The translations under genes and the position numbers were made by a program. A stretch of DNA of 64,000 nucleotides from positions 1 through 64,000 of the forward strand of contig JBAVYH010000024.1 in assembly GCA_049698695.1 (NCBI GenBank). Reading direction: 5' to 3'. Positions 52,601-60,838 of the stretch are shown one piece after another. The DNA is from Bog-375 sp049698695 (GTDB taxonomy: Bacteria; Acidobacteriota; Terriglobia; Bryobacterales; Bryobacteraceae). A model generated the notes under the pieces. That model did no database searches. It was not told the origin of the DNA and saw nothing but the letters and a program-made list of their open reading frames with translations. How positions within the stretch are numbered: position 1 is the first letter of the stretch; each line of letters begins with the position of its first letter.

Positions 52601-53239
52601 ATGGCTTGCGCGATCTGCCAGACGCGGCGGCCCCGGCGCCATTGCCCGGGTGTTCACGGCGACATCTGCACCATGTGCTGCGGTACCGAGCGCGAGGTCA
52701 CCGTATCGTGCCCTCTCGACTGTGCATACCTGCGGGACGCGCGCAAACATGAAAAGGCCCCGCCCTTCGATGCCGAGCAGTTGCCGAACCGCGACATCCG
52801 GGTCACCGAGGAGCTGCTTGAGAACAACGCGGAATTGCTGGAATTCCTGAGCCGCGCGCTGGCTGAGGCGGCTCTGGAAACGCCGGGCGCAGTCGACAGC
52901 GACCTTCGGGACGCGCTGACTGCCCTGATTCGCACTTACCGTACCTTGCAAACCGGGATTTACTATGAGACCCTCCCTGAGAATGCGCTGGCGGCGAAGA
53001 TCTTCCGCGCCGTGGCGAACGCTGTAGGCGAATTCCGGCAGCGGGAGACCCAGCGGCTGGGCATGGCCAAGACCCGAGACGCGGATCTGCTGGGCCTGCT
53101 CGTATTCCTCGAGCACCTGGAACTTGACCGAAACAACGGACGTGTGCGCGGACGCGCTTTCCTCGATCTGCTGCGCGGGCTTCAGCCGGAATCGCCGGAC
53201 GACCCGTCCGATTCGTCGCCGCTCGTCCTGCCCGGATAG
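52601..53239 (+). CDS. Cys-rich zinc-binding-type protein of unknown function
   Basis: 212 residues. The first 45 carry a Cys/His cluster: 'CAICQTRRPRRHCPGVHGD', 'ICTMCCGTEREVTVSC' and 'PLDCAYL', probably binding one or two zinc ions. The rest is helical with 'ELLENNAELLEFLSRALAEA' and 'ALTALIRTYRTLQTGIYYE'. Its end overlaps the convergent fliM gene by 58 bases. I do not recognise the family; the tight packing with chemotaxis-type genes is the only context. Confidence 0.7.
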   Translation: MACAICQTRRPRRHCPGVHGDICTMCCGTEREVTVSCPLDCAYLRDARKHEKAPPFDAEQLPNRDIRVTEELLENNAELLEFLSRALAEAALETPGAVDSDLRDALTALIRTYRTLQTGIYYETLPENALAAKIFRAVANAVGEFRQRETQRLGMAKTRDADLLGLLVFLEHLELDRNNGRVRGRAFLDLLRGLQPESPDDPSDSSPLVLPG

Positions 53240-54183
53240 GGCGAGACGTGCATCTCCTCGATCTGAAACGCCCGTTTCTTTCCGGTGCTGACCACGTGGC
53301 CTGAGAATTTTCTCCCACCGTTGACTTCCAGGTCAACGGCCCTGCCGACGGGATAATCGAAGGTCAGCAATTGGCCTTCTTCGAGCCCCAGCAGGTCGTG
53401 CACGGTTAACGTGGGCCCGGTCAGGCGTGCCTCCAGCGCCAGCGAGGCGTCGCGCAAAAATCGCAGGATCCGGAACTGTTCCGTCTGGCTGGCGTTCGTT
53501 TTCCGCAGCGACCATTGCTGGTCGAACTTCTGCCGCATCATTTTGATTACGATCGACGGCATCGCGATGTTCATCATGCCCACCGTTTCGCCGATGCGCA
53601 CCTCAACCGCAATCGCCACCACCGCCTCGTTCGGCGCGAGGATGTGCAGCAACTGCGGCTCGGTCTCCATCGCTACCACCGTGAAGTCGACCTCGGTGAC
53701 TACCTTCCATGCCTCGCGCAGATCCTGCAGGATGATGCGCAACAGGCCGTCCAGCAGTTTCTGTTCGATCTCGGTGATGTCGCGCTGAATGTTGATGGTG
53801 GTCTTTCCCGAGCCGCCCAGCAGCATTTCCAGAATGGGGAAAACCAGCGAAGGGTTCAATTCCAACACGCCTTGACCGTCGTAGGGTTTCAACCCCAGCG
53901 AAACCATGCACGTTGGCGAAGGCAAGCCATCGAGGAATTCCGCGTAAGAAAGCTGTTCCACGCTCACCAGGTTGACCGCCAGGTAGGAGCGCAGGTACGC
54001 GGAGAGACTGGAGACCAGGTTGCGGACGAACGTATCGTGGAGAAGATGGATCGCCCGAACCTGAGACTTGGGGATGCGATCCGGTCGCCGAAAATCGAAG
54101 CGGACGGCCGGCACTTCGCGCTTCCGGTCTTGCGCGTTCTGAAATACGGCGTCGATTTCCTGCTGCGATAGCTGTCGCCCCAA
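53182..54183 (-). CDS. fliM: FliM-like motor switch protein, outside a flagellar cluster
   Basis: 333 residues from TTG 54183, with AGGAG 7 bases upstream. The N-terminal CheY-P-binding peptide is present ('LSQQEIDAVF'), then the CheC-like middle domain with 'RPDRIPKSQVRAIHLLHDTF', 'LKPYDGQGVLELNPSLVF' and 'LLGGSG', and a C-terminal FliN-like (SpoA) domain ('TLTVHDLLGLEEGQLLTFDY'). Length is normal for FliM. No other flagellar gene is in the window; instead CheY- and CheX-like genes start 125 bases away on the other strand. Confidence 0.9.
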   Translation of the reverse strand: MGRQLSQQEIDAVFQNAQDRKREVPAVRFDFRRPDRIPKSQVRAIHLLHDTFVRNLVSSLSAYLRSYLAVNLVSVEQLSYAEFLDGLPSPTCMVSLGLKPYDGQGVLELNPSLVFPILEMLLGGSGKTTINIQRDITEIEQKLLDGLLRIILQDLREAWKVVTEVDFTVVAMETEPQLLHILAPNEAVVAIAVEVRIGETVGMMNIAMPSIVIKMMRQKFDQQWSLRKTNASQTEQFRILRFLRDASLALEARLTGPTLTVHDLLGLEEGQLLTFDYPVGRAVDLEVNGGRKFSGHVVSTGKKRAFQIEEMHVSPYPGRTSGDESDGSSGDSG

Positions 54184-54308
54184 ATTCCGGCTCCTGGAGC
54201 GAAGATCGGCTCATTCGCACCATACTTTAGCCCTGCCCCAAATGAGAATCTTTGCGCGCGCCCTAATGAAATCGCCCCGCCCTCCGATAAATGGGATGTA
54301 GGAGCTGA

Positions 54309-54698
54309 ATGGAATCCGACGTCCTGGTAGTAGATGATTCCGCTGCAATCCGCAAGATTTTGCAGCGCGTGCTACGTCAGACCGGCATGGCGATCCGAAA
54401 CATTTACGAGGCCGGAGATGGGCAGGAAGCCTTACAGGTTCTGGACCGCCAGATGGTCAACCTGGTACTAACGGATATCAACATGCCGAAGATGGACGGC
54501 ATTCAGTTGCTGGCCGCCATGAAAGGCGCCGCTGCGTGGCGCGGTATCCCGGTGGTCATGGTTACCACCGAAGGCGGCGAGGCCAGGGTCAGCGAGGCGG
54601 TTCGTCTGGGGGCTGCCGGCTATGTTCGCAAACCGTTTACGGCGGACCAGATCAAGGAGAAGTTGGTGGGCGTGCTGCCAGCGGCGATGTTGTCATGA
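54309..54698 (+). CDS. CheY-like single-domain response regulator
   Basis: 129 residues. The acidic pocket 'VLVVDDSAAIRKIL', phosphorylation site Asp ('LVLTDINMPKMDG'), Thr switch ('VVMVTTEGG') and Lys ('VRKPFTADQ') are all in place. No output domain follows. It overlaps the CheX-like gene (ATGA). It is the natural ligand for the FliM N-terminal peptide encoded opposite. Confidence 0.93.
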   Translation: MESDVLVVDDSAAIRKILQRVLRQTGMAIRNIYEAGDGQEALQVLDRQMVNLVLTDINMPKMDGIQLLAAMKGAAAWRGIPVVMVTTEGGEARVSEAVRLGAAGYVRKPFTADQIKEKLVGVLPAAMLS

Positions 54699-55225
54699 AT
54701 CTTAAAGACGATGTGGTTCAGTCACTTTCACAAGCGGTCGAAAACGTGTTCTCCACGATGCTCGGCGTCAGTGTCGTGCCGGGCCCGGTGACGTTTGAAA
54801 ACGGAGCGCCGGACGCCCACGATGGCGTGCTCTCTCTGATCGGGCTGGCGGGCAACTGGGCAGGCACAGGGTGCGTGTCCTGCTCGCCGGTCGTGGCCTG
54901 CCGTGTCTGCTCGCATATGCTGCTGACCGAAACCACCGCGGTGAATGAAGAAGTGCTGGACGCAGTCGCCGAACTCACCAACATGATCGTCGGCTGCGTG
55001 AAGAACGACCTGGAGCGCGAACTGGGCCCGCTCGGATTGAGCATCCCGACGGTCGTTTTCGGCAAGAACTTTCGCACCAAGAGCGCCGGCCATAGGGAAT
55101 GGATCGTACGGCGCTTTCACTGGGATAGCGACACGTTTGAAGTCAGGGTCTGCCTGGCGCCCAGCGAACGTGCGGTTGCCTTACAGCCGCACGCCGTCGG
55201 GCCATTAAACCAAGTGGGGGTCTGA
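54695..55225 (+). CDS. cheX: CheX-like CheY phosphatase
   Basis: 176 residues from ATG 54695, overlapping the CheY-like stop. The catalytic signature D-x3-E-x2-N of CheC/CheX phosphatases is intact: 'DAVAELTNMIVGCVKNDL'. The fold markers 'GVLSLIGLAGNWAGTGCVSC' and 'LSIPTVVFGKNF' fit CheX. It probably removes phosphate from the partner CheY-like protein. It is longer than most CheX proteins (about 155), with an extra C-terminal tail. Confidence 0.85.
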   Translation: MNLKDDVVQSLSQAVENVFSTMLGVSVVPGPVTFENGAPDAHDGVLSLIGLAGNWAGTGCVSCSPVVACRVCSHMLLTETTAVNEEVLDAVAELTNMIVGCVKNDLERELGPLGLSIPTVVFGKNFRTKSAGHREWIVRRFHWDSDTFEVRVCLAPSERAVALQPHAVGPLNQVGV

Positions 55226-55244
55226 GCAATCGCGAGGGACAAAG

Positions 55245-55505
55245 ATGGACAAAATGGCTGCTTCAATTCTCACCGGTCACGACCCAACGCCTGTCGCGCC
55301 AGTCGATTCGCGCGCCGGCAGGTCTCTGGCCTTTCCATGGGCCGTTGCGGTGAAGGCGATCCTGGATATCGATCGAGCGCGGTTCCCGCAGGACCGGCGC
55401 CCATGGGGAGACAGGCTGCATATGCTGATTTCCGGCCCACGTTCTTGCGCGGCCCCGAAACCGAACGGCCGCGCGCTGGCTGTGCCCGGCGGATGTGAAC
55501 TATGA
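55245..55505 (+). CDS. Small protein of unknown function between CheX and the mini-MCP gene
   Basis: 86 residues from ATG 55245 with GAGGG upstream; its stop overlaps the next start (ATGA). The sequence is Pro/Arg-rich ('DPTPVAPVDSRAGRSLAFPW', 'DRARFPQDRRPWGDRLHML') with no domain I know. Overlap with the next gene is the best evidence that it is real. Confidence 0.5.
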   Translation: MDKMAASILTGHDPTPVAPVDSRAGRSLAFPWAVAVKAILDIDRARFPQDRRPWGDRLHMLISGPRSCAAPKPNGRALAVPGGCEL

Positions 55506-55735
55506 ACGGATTCGGAAAACAACTGGAAAACTTCGGACGTGCCGGCGAGAGCGTCGAGCGGATGCTTGATGCAATCCGGTTTCAGACCGCGATCCTGACA
55601 CTGAACGCAGCCCTCGAAGCCGCGCAGATGGCGAAACCGGGAGTGGAGTCCATGGCGATCGCCGATCCGGTCCGAAACGCGAAGCAAGCAGCCGCCGGAC
55701 GGGCCGCATCAAGCGCTGACGCCATTCCATCCTAG
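55502..55735 (+). CDS. Stand-alone methyl-accepting-chemotaxis-protein signalling tip (mini-MCP)
   Basis: 77 residues from ATG 55502. 'MLDAIRFQTAILTLNAALEAA' minus one residue matches the hairpin tip of chemoreceptors (I-x-F-Q-T-N-x-L-A-L-N-A-A-x-E-A-A), and 'MAIADPVRNAKQAAAGRA' matches the following 'VVADEVRNLAQRSA'. Sensor, membrane and HAMP parts are absent. It could bind CheA/CheW as a decoy or act as a cytosolic core fragment, or be a decayed receptor kept by chance. Confidence 0.65.
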   Translation: MNGFGKQLENFGRAGESVERMLDAIRFQTAILTLNAALEAAQMAKPGVESMAIADPVRNAKQAAAGRAASSADAIPS

Positions 55736-56071
55736 GCTGCAAGTCCGGCGTCCCAATCGCCCTGAGCGTAGCCGAAGACAAGCGACCAAGGCGGCGGAGA
55801 TCCGACGCAGGTTCTCGGCTATGCGGTCACCTTAGCATTCCCGAGCGTCTTGCTGCTTGCGCCGGTCCAGGCCGCCCGCAAGGCGTTGGGCGGCTGCCGC
55901 ACCGCAAGATGCCCAGCACGTCATTGGCGGCAAATCACAAGGCGGCACCCAGGTTCCACGACCCGGTTCCACGACCCGAGGACCAAGCCCGCCTGCGGGA
56001 TGTACACTAACTGAAAGCCGTGAGCAGGAATGGATGCTCCGGCAATTGTACTACTCAGCACAGGAGGGGCA
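55736..56071. other. Intergenic stretch before the pirin gene
   Basis: No gene is supported. The short direct repeat TTCCACGACCCG occurs twice in tandem near 55957-55980. The pirin promoter presumably lies in the last 100 bases. Confidence 0.35.
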
Positions 56072-56992
56072 ATGTCTCTTCGTCCAGTTAAGCGAATGAT
56101 TAAAGCCAAGCCGACCATCGAGGGCGCGGGCGTGCATCTGCGCCGAGCGTTCGGTTTCGGCAATACCAGCGATTTCGACCCGTTTCTTCTTCTTGACGAC
56201 TTCCGCAATGACGTTCCGGAGGATTACCTGGCGGGCTTCCCCTGGCACCCGCATCGTGGGATCGAAACTATCACCTATGTCCTCGCCGGGACTGTCGAGC
56301 ACGGCGACAGCATGGGGAACCACGGCGCGATCGGCCCCGGTGACATCCAATGGATGACCGCAGGGCGCGGCATTATTCACCAGGAGATGCCCAAAGGCGA
56401 CCAGACGGGCAAGATGCACGGATTCCAATTGTGGGCCAACTTGCCTGCGTCGCTGAAAATGACGGCGCCGCGCTATCAGGAAGTGAAGGCGGGCGACATC
56501 CCGGAGATCACGGATAACGACGGCACTCACGTTCGCTTGGTCTGCGGAAAATTTTGGGGCAAGACCGGTCCCGTGGATGGCATCGCCGCCGATCCGATTT
56601 ACCTCGATGTGTCGGTGCCGCCGGGTCAGAACCGAACCCTGCCGGTCGAGACAAATCACCACTCTTTCGCGTACGTTTTCGCAGGGGGCGGGAAATTCTG
56701 CAACGCGTCGGGCCCGCTGGAGGTACCGACCGAATCGGTCGGGTGGGCCGACACTAAGCCTCCCGCCGAGGCGGAGAACCGCTCGCTGATTCTCTTTGAC
56801 CGCGGCGACGAGGTCGAGGTGCACGCCGGGGAGGATGGGATCCGGTTTCTCCTCTGCTCGGGTCAGCCCCTGCAAGAGCCGGTGGCGTGGTACGGTCCGA
56901 TCGTGATGAACACGCAGGAGCAGCTTCGCCAGGCATTCGAGGAGCTCGATAAGGGGACGTTCCTCAAGCCAAAGGCCGCGGGCCAGAAGTAA
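56072..56992 (+). CDS. Pirin-family cupin
   Basis: 306 residues from ATG 56072 with AGGAGGGG upstream. The four metal ligands of pirin's N-terminal cupin are visible: H-x-H in 'FPWHPHRGIETITYV' and H-x-E in 'GRGIIHQEMPKGD'. The second cupin has 'NRSLILFDRGDEVEVHAGED'. Pirins hold iron and act as quercetinases or redox co-regulators. It is a single gene. Confidence 0.92.
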   Translation: MSLRPVKRMIKAKPTIEGAGVHLRRAFGFGNTSDFDPFLLLDDFRNDVPEDYLAGFPWHPHRGIETITYVLAGTVEHGDSMGNHGAIGPGDIQWMTAGRGIIHQEMPKGDQTGKMHGFQLWANLPASLKMTAPRYQEVKAGDIPEITDNDGTHVRLVCGKFWGKTGPVDGIAADPIYLDVSVPPGQNRTLPVETNHHSFAYVFAGGGKFCNASGPLEVPTESVGWADTKPPAEAENRSLILFDRGDEVEVHAGEDGIRFLLCSGQPLQEPVAWYGPIVMNTQEQLRQAFEELDKGTFLKPKAAGQK

Positions 56993-57273
56993 GCGAAGGC
57001 GCGGGCGGTGTGCCTGTTCCGGGTGGCGGCAAGGAGCGCCACGGGTCCGAGATGGCGACTACCCGCTCAGGTGGCGCACTCCGGGTCGCCGATGTCCGAT
57101 TCGTGATCGATGCCTCCGCTTGCGCGGTGTAGGGATCGATCGCGACAACCAGCGCTTGACCCTCCGCACCCGCGCGAACGGCAACAAGATCATCCTGGTG
57201 CGCCAGGACACTCGCTTTCTCGACGACGGCATGCGCGTGAATCCCGGAAGGTGCTGCGGTTCGGGAGCGAAGG

Positions 57274-59832
57274 TCAATGCCGCCCCACCAGCTCCGTCAA
57301 CCAGTTCTTCGCCCGCGGCTGCTCGAACCCCTCGAGCATCCAGATTTGAAAAGGCCACTTCGCGATCGTGGTGAGAGCGCGTTTCCCGTCAGGATGGATG
57401 CTGAACCCAGCCAGCGTGGCGGTAGAAGGCGACAGATCCACAGCCGACAGGAGCTTTTCCGCTCCGGTAGTCACGTTCACCTCGTAAAGCTGCCACTCCG
57501 GGCCGGTGCCCGCCGTATCGTGGAAAATGCCGTAAGCCTCGCTGCCATCCTTCGAGAAGCTATAGGCGAGAAATCGGCGGGAAGACAGCTTCCGCCTGGA
57601 TTTGCCGTCGGGTGAGATCAGGTCGAGACTGTTTCCCCGACTGTACAGTATCCAGTCCGCCGTCGGTGACCATTGGGTCGCCCTTACGCCTTCGGCGTCA
57701 GCCAGGATCACGGGGCCGGCGCCAGGCAGAGCCTGGATCTTCGCCAACTTCGATTGGCCTTCGTTCTGGCGGTGATATGAGATCCACTGCCCGTCCGGCG
57801 ACCACGCGAGTCCGCGTATGCCGTCCGCCTGGTCCAGTAGTGTGGCATGGCCGCCGGACGCATTCGCCAGCATCAGCCTGTTGGTTTGGCCATTATCCAC
57901 GAAGACGAACCGCGTCCCGTCCGGCGACCAGCGCGCCGCCCCCGGGTCATAGCTGGTCTCAGCCAGGCGCCGCGAGAACTCCCCACCGGAGGCCTCCTGG
58001 TCCATGATCTCTCCTTGTGCGGAGAACAAAAAATGCGTGCCCGACGGCGCCCAGTCCGGGGACATATTGGAGGCTCCGTTTTCGACCAGCGTGTGCACGG
58101 TGCCGTCGGCCAGCCCGACTTCGACGACGTTCCATTCGTAGTCTCCGACCGGATAGGCGATCTTCGTGCCGTCCGGCGACACCGATGGGTCCTGTAGAGT
58201 GGCGCTCGAGGAATAGATAGTTTGCCGGCTGCCATCCGCGATAGCCAGCCGGACCAACGAGGAGGTTTGGCTATTGCGGGCCACCAGTAGACTACGGCCG
58301 TCCGGGAACCAGCTCACGCCCACGACACCTGCTTCCTTTGTGCCCTCTCGTCCTGTGTAGAGCTTTCGGGCCTTGCCGGAGGGATAGGAAAAGAGCCAGA
58401 CGGTGCCGTTGTCAAAAGCCAGATCGGAACCTCCGGGCGAGAAGCACATGCTTGTCGTGGGGGTGGTCGGTGCAAGTGGACCCGGCCAGAACTCCTTCGC
58501 CGGGCCCCCGGCAAGAGCAGCAAGCCACAGCTTGCCGTCGCGCGCAAACGCCAGCGTTTTGCCATCAGGGTGAATGGCGGCTGCATCGACGTCTTCCAGG
58601 ACCGCCCGGCCGGCGCCCCCTGAGGCGGGAACAGTCCACAGGCTGTGATCTGAGACGTAATAGATGGATTCGCCGTTGGGAGACCAGATCGGGTAAAGAC
58701 AATCCTGAGTCGATCTGGTGAGCTGCGCTGCGTCTTGCGACCCGACACCGCGAGTGAAAACCTGTTGGACTCCATGAACTCTGGCCGAATAGGCGATGCT
58801 TTTTCCATCCGGCGACCACACCGGGAACCGCTCCTCCGTTTGTCCCGGTGCCATCCGCGTGAAGTTGTACCGCGACAGGTCCGGACCGGACAGCGGCGTC
58901 AGGAGCAGCGTGAGAATGAATCCCGCGGCCAGACATGCGAGGGCTCCGGCGGAAACCAGAAGGCGGGGCCTCCGTTTGCGAAGCGCGTCAGCGGTCGGGG
59001 CCGCCCCAACGGCGCTGGTGCTTTGCGCGAGCCGGTCGCGAATCTGTTTCAGCTCGCGATACAGGTCCCGCGTCGAATCGTAGCGGTCGGCAGGGTCTTT
59101 GGCGAGCAGGCGTTCCACCACCCAGCGCAGCGGTAGAGGTACGCTGGCGGGCAGCGGCTCGGCCTCGTCGCGGATGATGGCCGCCATGGTCTCTGCCGCG
59201 CTGGGGCGCTCGAAGGCCCGCCTGCCCGAGGCCATCTGGTACAACACCAAGCCGAATGAGAATTGGTCCGACTGGAAGGTGAGGTCCGGTTCCCCGCGCG
59301 CCTGTTCGGGCGACATGTAATTGACGGTGCCGACCGTCGTGCCGGGGTCGGTGATGCTCATGGTCAGGGTGGCGGAATCCGCGGCGCACTGCGCCGACGC
59401 GGCCGATTTAGCCAGCCCAAAGTCGAGAATCTTCACCCGCCCCTCGCGCGTGACCAGGATGTTGTCCGGCTTGAGATCGCGGTGCACGATTCCGGCCGCG
59501 TGGGCCGCTGCCATCCCTTCAGCCATCTGCACCGCCACATCGAGCAGTTTGCGAGCATTCTCTACCGGCCCGAGCGGCGAGCCCTCGATGAGTTCCATCA
59601 CCAGGTAGTTCGGCCCGACATCGTAGAGCTGGCAGATGTTGGGATGATTCAGCGCACCCGCGGCGCGCGCCTCGCGCTCGAACCGTTCCGAAAATCTCGC
59701 CGGCGAGACTTTGATGGCGACCTGGCGGCCGAGACGCGTATCGCGGGCCTTGTAAATCTCCCCCATGCCGCCCGCCCCGATGGGCGCAAGAACCTCATAG
59801 GGCCCCAGCCGAGTTCCGGGAGTTACGGGCAT
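57274..59832 (-). CDS. Ser/Thr kinase with membrane helix and PD40 (TolB-like) repeats
   Basis: 852 residues. Kinase domain at about 12-265: 'IGAGGMGEIYKARDTRLGR', 'VAIKV', 'HRDLKPDNILV', 'ILDFGLAKS'. A single helix near 295-315 ('SAGALACLAAGFILTLLLTP') is followed by a beta-propeller of PD40 repeats ('FPVWSPDGKSIAYSA', 'LYPIWSPNGESIYYV', 'SWFPDGRSLLVARN' and others). This is the common acidobacterial kinase-propeller sensor. The propeller faces the periplasm and probably binds a ligand or protein. Confidence 0.92.
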   Translation of the reverse strand: MPVTPGTRLGPYEVLAPIGAGGMGEIYKARDTRLGRQVAIKVSPARFSERFEREARAAGALNHPNICQLYDVGPNYLVMELIEGSPLGPVENARKLLDVAVQMAEGMAAAHAAGIVHRDLKPDNILVTREGRVKILDFGLAKSAASAQCAADSATLTMSITDPGTTVGTVNYMSPEQARGEPDLTFQSDQFSFGLVLYQMASGRRAFERPSAAETMAAIIRDEAEPLPASVPLPLRWVVERLLAKDPADRYDSTRDLYRELKQIRDRLAQSTSAVGAAPTADALRKRRPRLLVSAGALACLAAGFILTLLLTPLSGPDLSRYNFTRMAPGQTEERFPVWSPDGKSIAYSARVHGVQQVFTRGVGSQDAAQLTRSTQDCLYPIWSPNGESIYYVSDHSLWTVPASGGAGRAVLEDVDAAAIHPDGKTLAFARDGKLWLAALAGGPAKEFWPGPLAPTTPTTSMCFSPGGSDLAFDNGTVWLFSYPSGKARKLYTGREGTKEAGVVGVSWFPDGRSLLVARNSQTSSLVRLAIADGSRQTIYSSSATLQDPSVSPDGTKIAYPVGDYEWNVVEVGLADGTVHTLVENGASNMSPDWAPSGTHFLFSAQGEIMDQEASGGEFSRRLAETSYDPGAARWSPDGTRFVFVDNGQTNRLMLANASGGHATLLDQADGIRGLAWSPDGQWISYHRQNEGQSKLAKIQALPGAGPVILADAEGVRATQWSPTADWILYSRGNSLDLISPDGKSRRKLSSRRFLAYSFSKDGSEAYGIFHDTAGTGPEWQLYEVNVTTGAEKLLSAVDLSPSTATLAGFSIHPDGKRALTTIAKWPFQIWMLEGFEQPRAKNWLTELVGRH

Positions 59833-59908
59833 GGCGCTGAACGATTGTACCCTGCGGGAGCGATGATGCGCCTACCGGGCCCTAACGCCCGTCGCTGGCA
59901 TGCGCGGG

Positions 59909-60169
59909 TTAACCGGCAGATCTTCCCTTGGCGTCGCGGCGTCGAGGGCGCTTGCGTTTCAGATGTGCATTGAGGTGGCCGAGCGACGCGAACTGGCCGG
60001 CATAGACGGCGGTGCGCGACGGACTGGGTTTGCGGCGCGGATCGAAATCGCGGCGGCGAAAAAGGTCGCAAGACGCGATCACAGCCGCGCCCATCGGGCG
60101 GTATTCATAAGTGCCCTGCGCCCAAGCCACCTCGCTATCGAGCCAGAGATAGAAGCCCATCGGCTTCAT
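59909..60169 (-). CDS. Small basic protein of unknown function
   Basis: 86 residues from ATG 60169 with GGGGGT upstream. 'MGFYLWLDSEVAWAQGTYEY' and 'AAVIASCDLFRRRDFDPRRK' look like real coding sequence; the C-terminus is very basic ('LKRKRPRRRDAKGR'). No domain is recognised. Confidence 0.4.
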   Translation of the reverse strand: MKPMGFYLWLDSEVAWAQGTYEYRPMGAAVIASCDLFRRRDFDPRRKPSPSRTAVYAGQFASLGHLNAHLKRKRPRRRDAKGRSAG

Positions 60170-60230
60170 GTTACCCCCGATGCTGTTCCCTCAAACGGTG
60201 GCCAGGAAAGCCGAGACGAATCTATGCTTA

Positions 60231-60261
60231 GCAGGCTCGACAGCCAGGCTCGACAGCCTGC
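60231..60261. repeat. Tandem repeat AGGCTCGACAGCC x2 inside a GCAGGCT/AGCCTGC hairpin
   Basis: Two adjacent 13-base copies (60233-60245 and 60246-60258) are framed by inverted 7-base arms. The arm sequence links it to the hairpins at 44048 and 51387. Confidence 0.55.
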
Positions 60262-60269
60262 GCCACGAC

Positions 60270-60785
60270 TTATCGCGGGAACCGCAGTTCGTCCTTGAAG
60301 GCCTCCAGGCAGTTGTAGACGATGGGACAGACCGAGGCGCGGTCCACGAATTGCCACATGCGGCTGGCAATGGAGCCGTTGCCGCGAACCAGGTGCGGGT
60401 AGCGCTGGCAGATGGCCGGGCGCGAATCGTACACCGAGCAGAGATTGCCTTCCAGAAATACGCAACCGGCGCTTTCGCTGAATTTGAGGACGCGGGTCAT
60501 CATCCCCTCGTCGCTCTCGACCATCGTGTAATCGGCGAGGAACTGCTCGCGCGTGATGCGCAGATGCCGCGCCAGCCTTTCGATGTCGCGCTCGGTGACT
60601 TCGGTGGTCGAAGTCTTGCAGCAGTTGGCGCACTGGGTGCAATCGATCTGCTCCTGAATGCCTTCGGCGATGCGCCGCAGGATGCGGTCGGAATGGTTGC
60701 GCGACTTCATGAAGCTGCGAAACTTGAGGTTTTCGTCGCGCTTCTTTTCGCCCAATTGCTGGATCTGCACTAGGTCCGTGATCAT
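60270..60785 (-). CDS. YkgJ-family cysteine-cluster protein
   Basis: 171 residues. The zinc/iron-binding cluster is 'CTQCANCC' followed by 'CVFLEGNLC' and 'ICQRYPH', the pattern of YkgJ (UPF0153) proteins. A further Cys pair ('VCPIVYNC') lies at the C-terminus. These proteins are suspected metal-dependent modification enzymes or chaperones; the reaction is unknown. It is a single gene. Confidence 0.85.
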   Translation of the reverse strand: MITDLVQIQQLGEKKRDENLKFRSFMKSRNHSDRILRRIAEGIQEQIDCTQCANCCKTSTTEVTERDIERLARHLRITREQFLADYTMVESDEGMMTRVLKFSESAGCVFLEGNLCSVYDSRPAICQRYPHLVRGNGSIASRMWQFVDRASVCPIVYNCLEAFKDELRFPR

Positions 60786-60838
60786 GGCAGGCCTCGCTCA
60801 ATAGAGACGATTGTGCCACAGACTGCGTGCCGGCCGGA

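Noticed and set aside
57120..57374. Plus-strand frame with 'DNQRLTLRTRANGNKIILV', reminiscent of DUF5666
   Set aside because: The resemblance covers under 40 residues and the rest runs antisense into the kinase gene; at best a relic.
60229..60261. CRISPR-like repeat
   Set aside because: Only two 13-base units, directly adjacent and without spacers, and no cas gene in the window.
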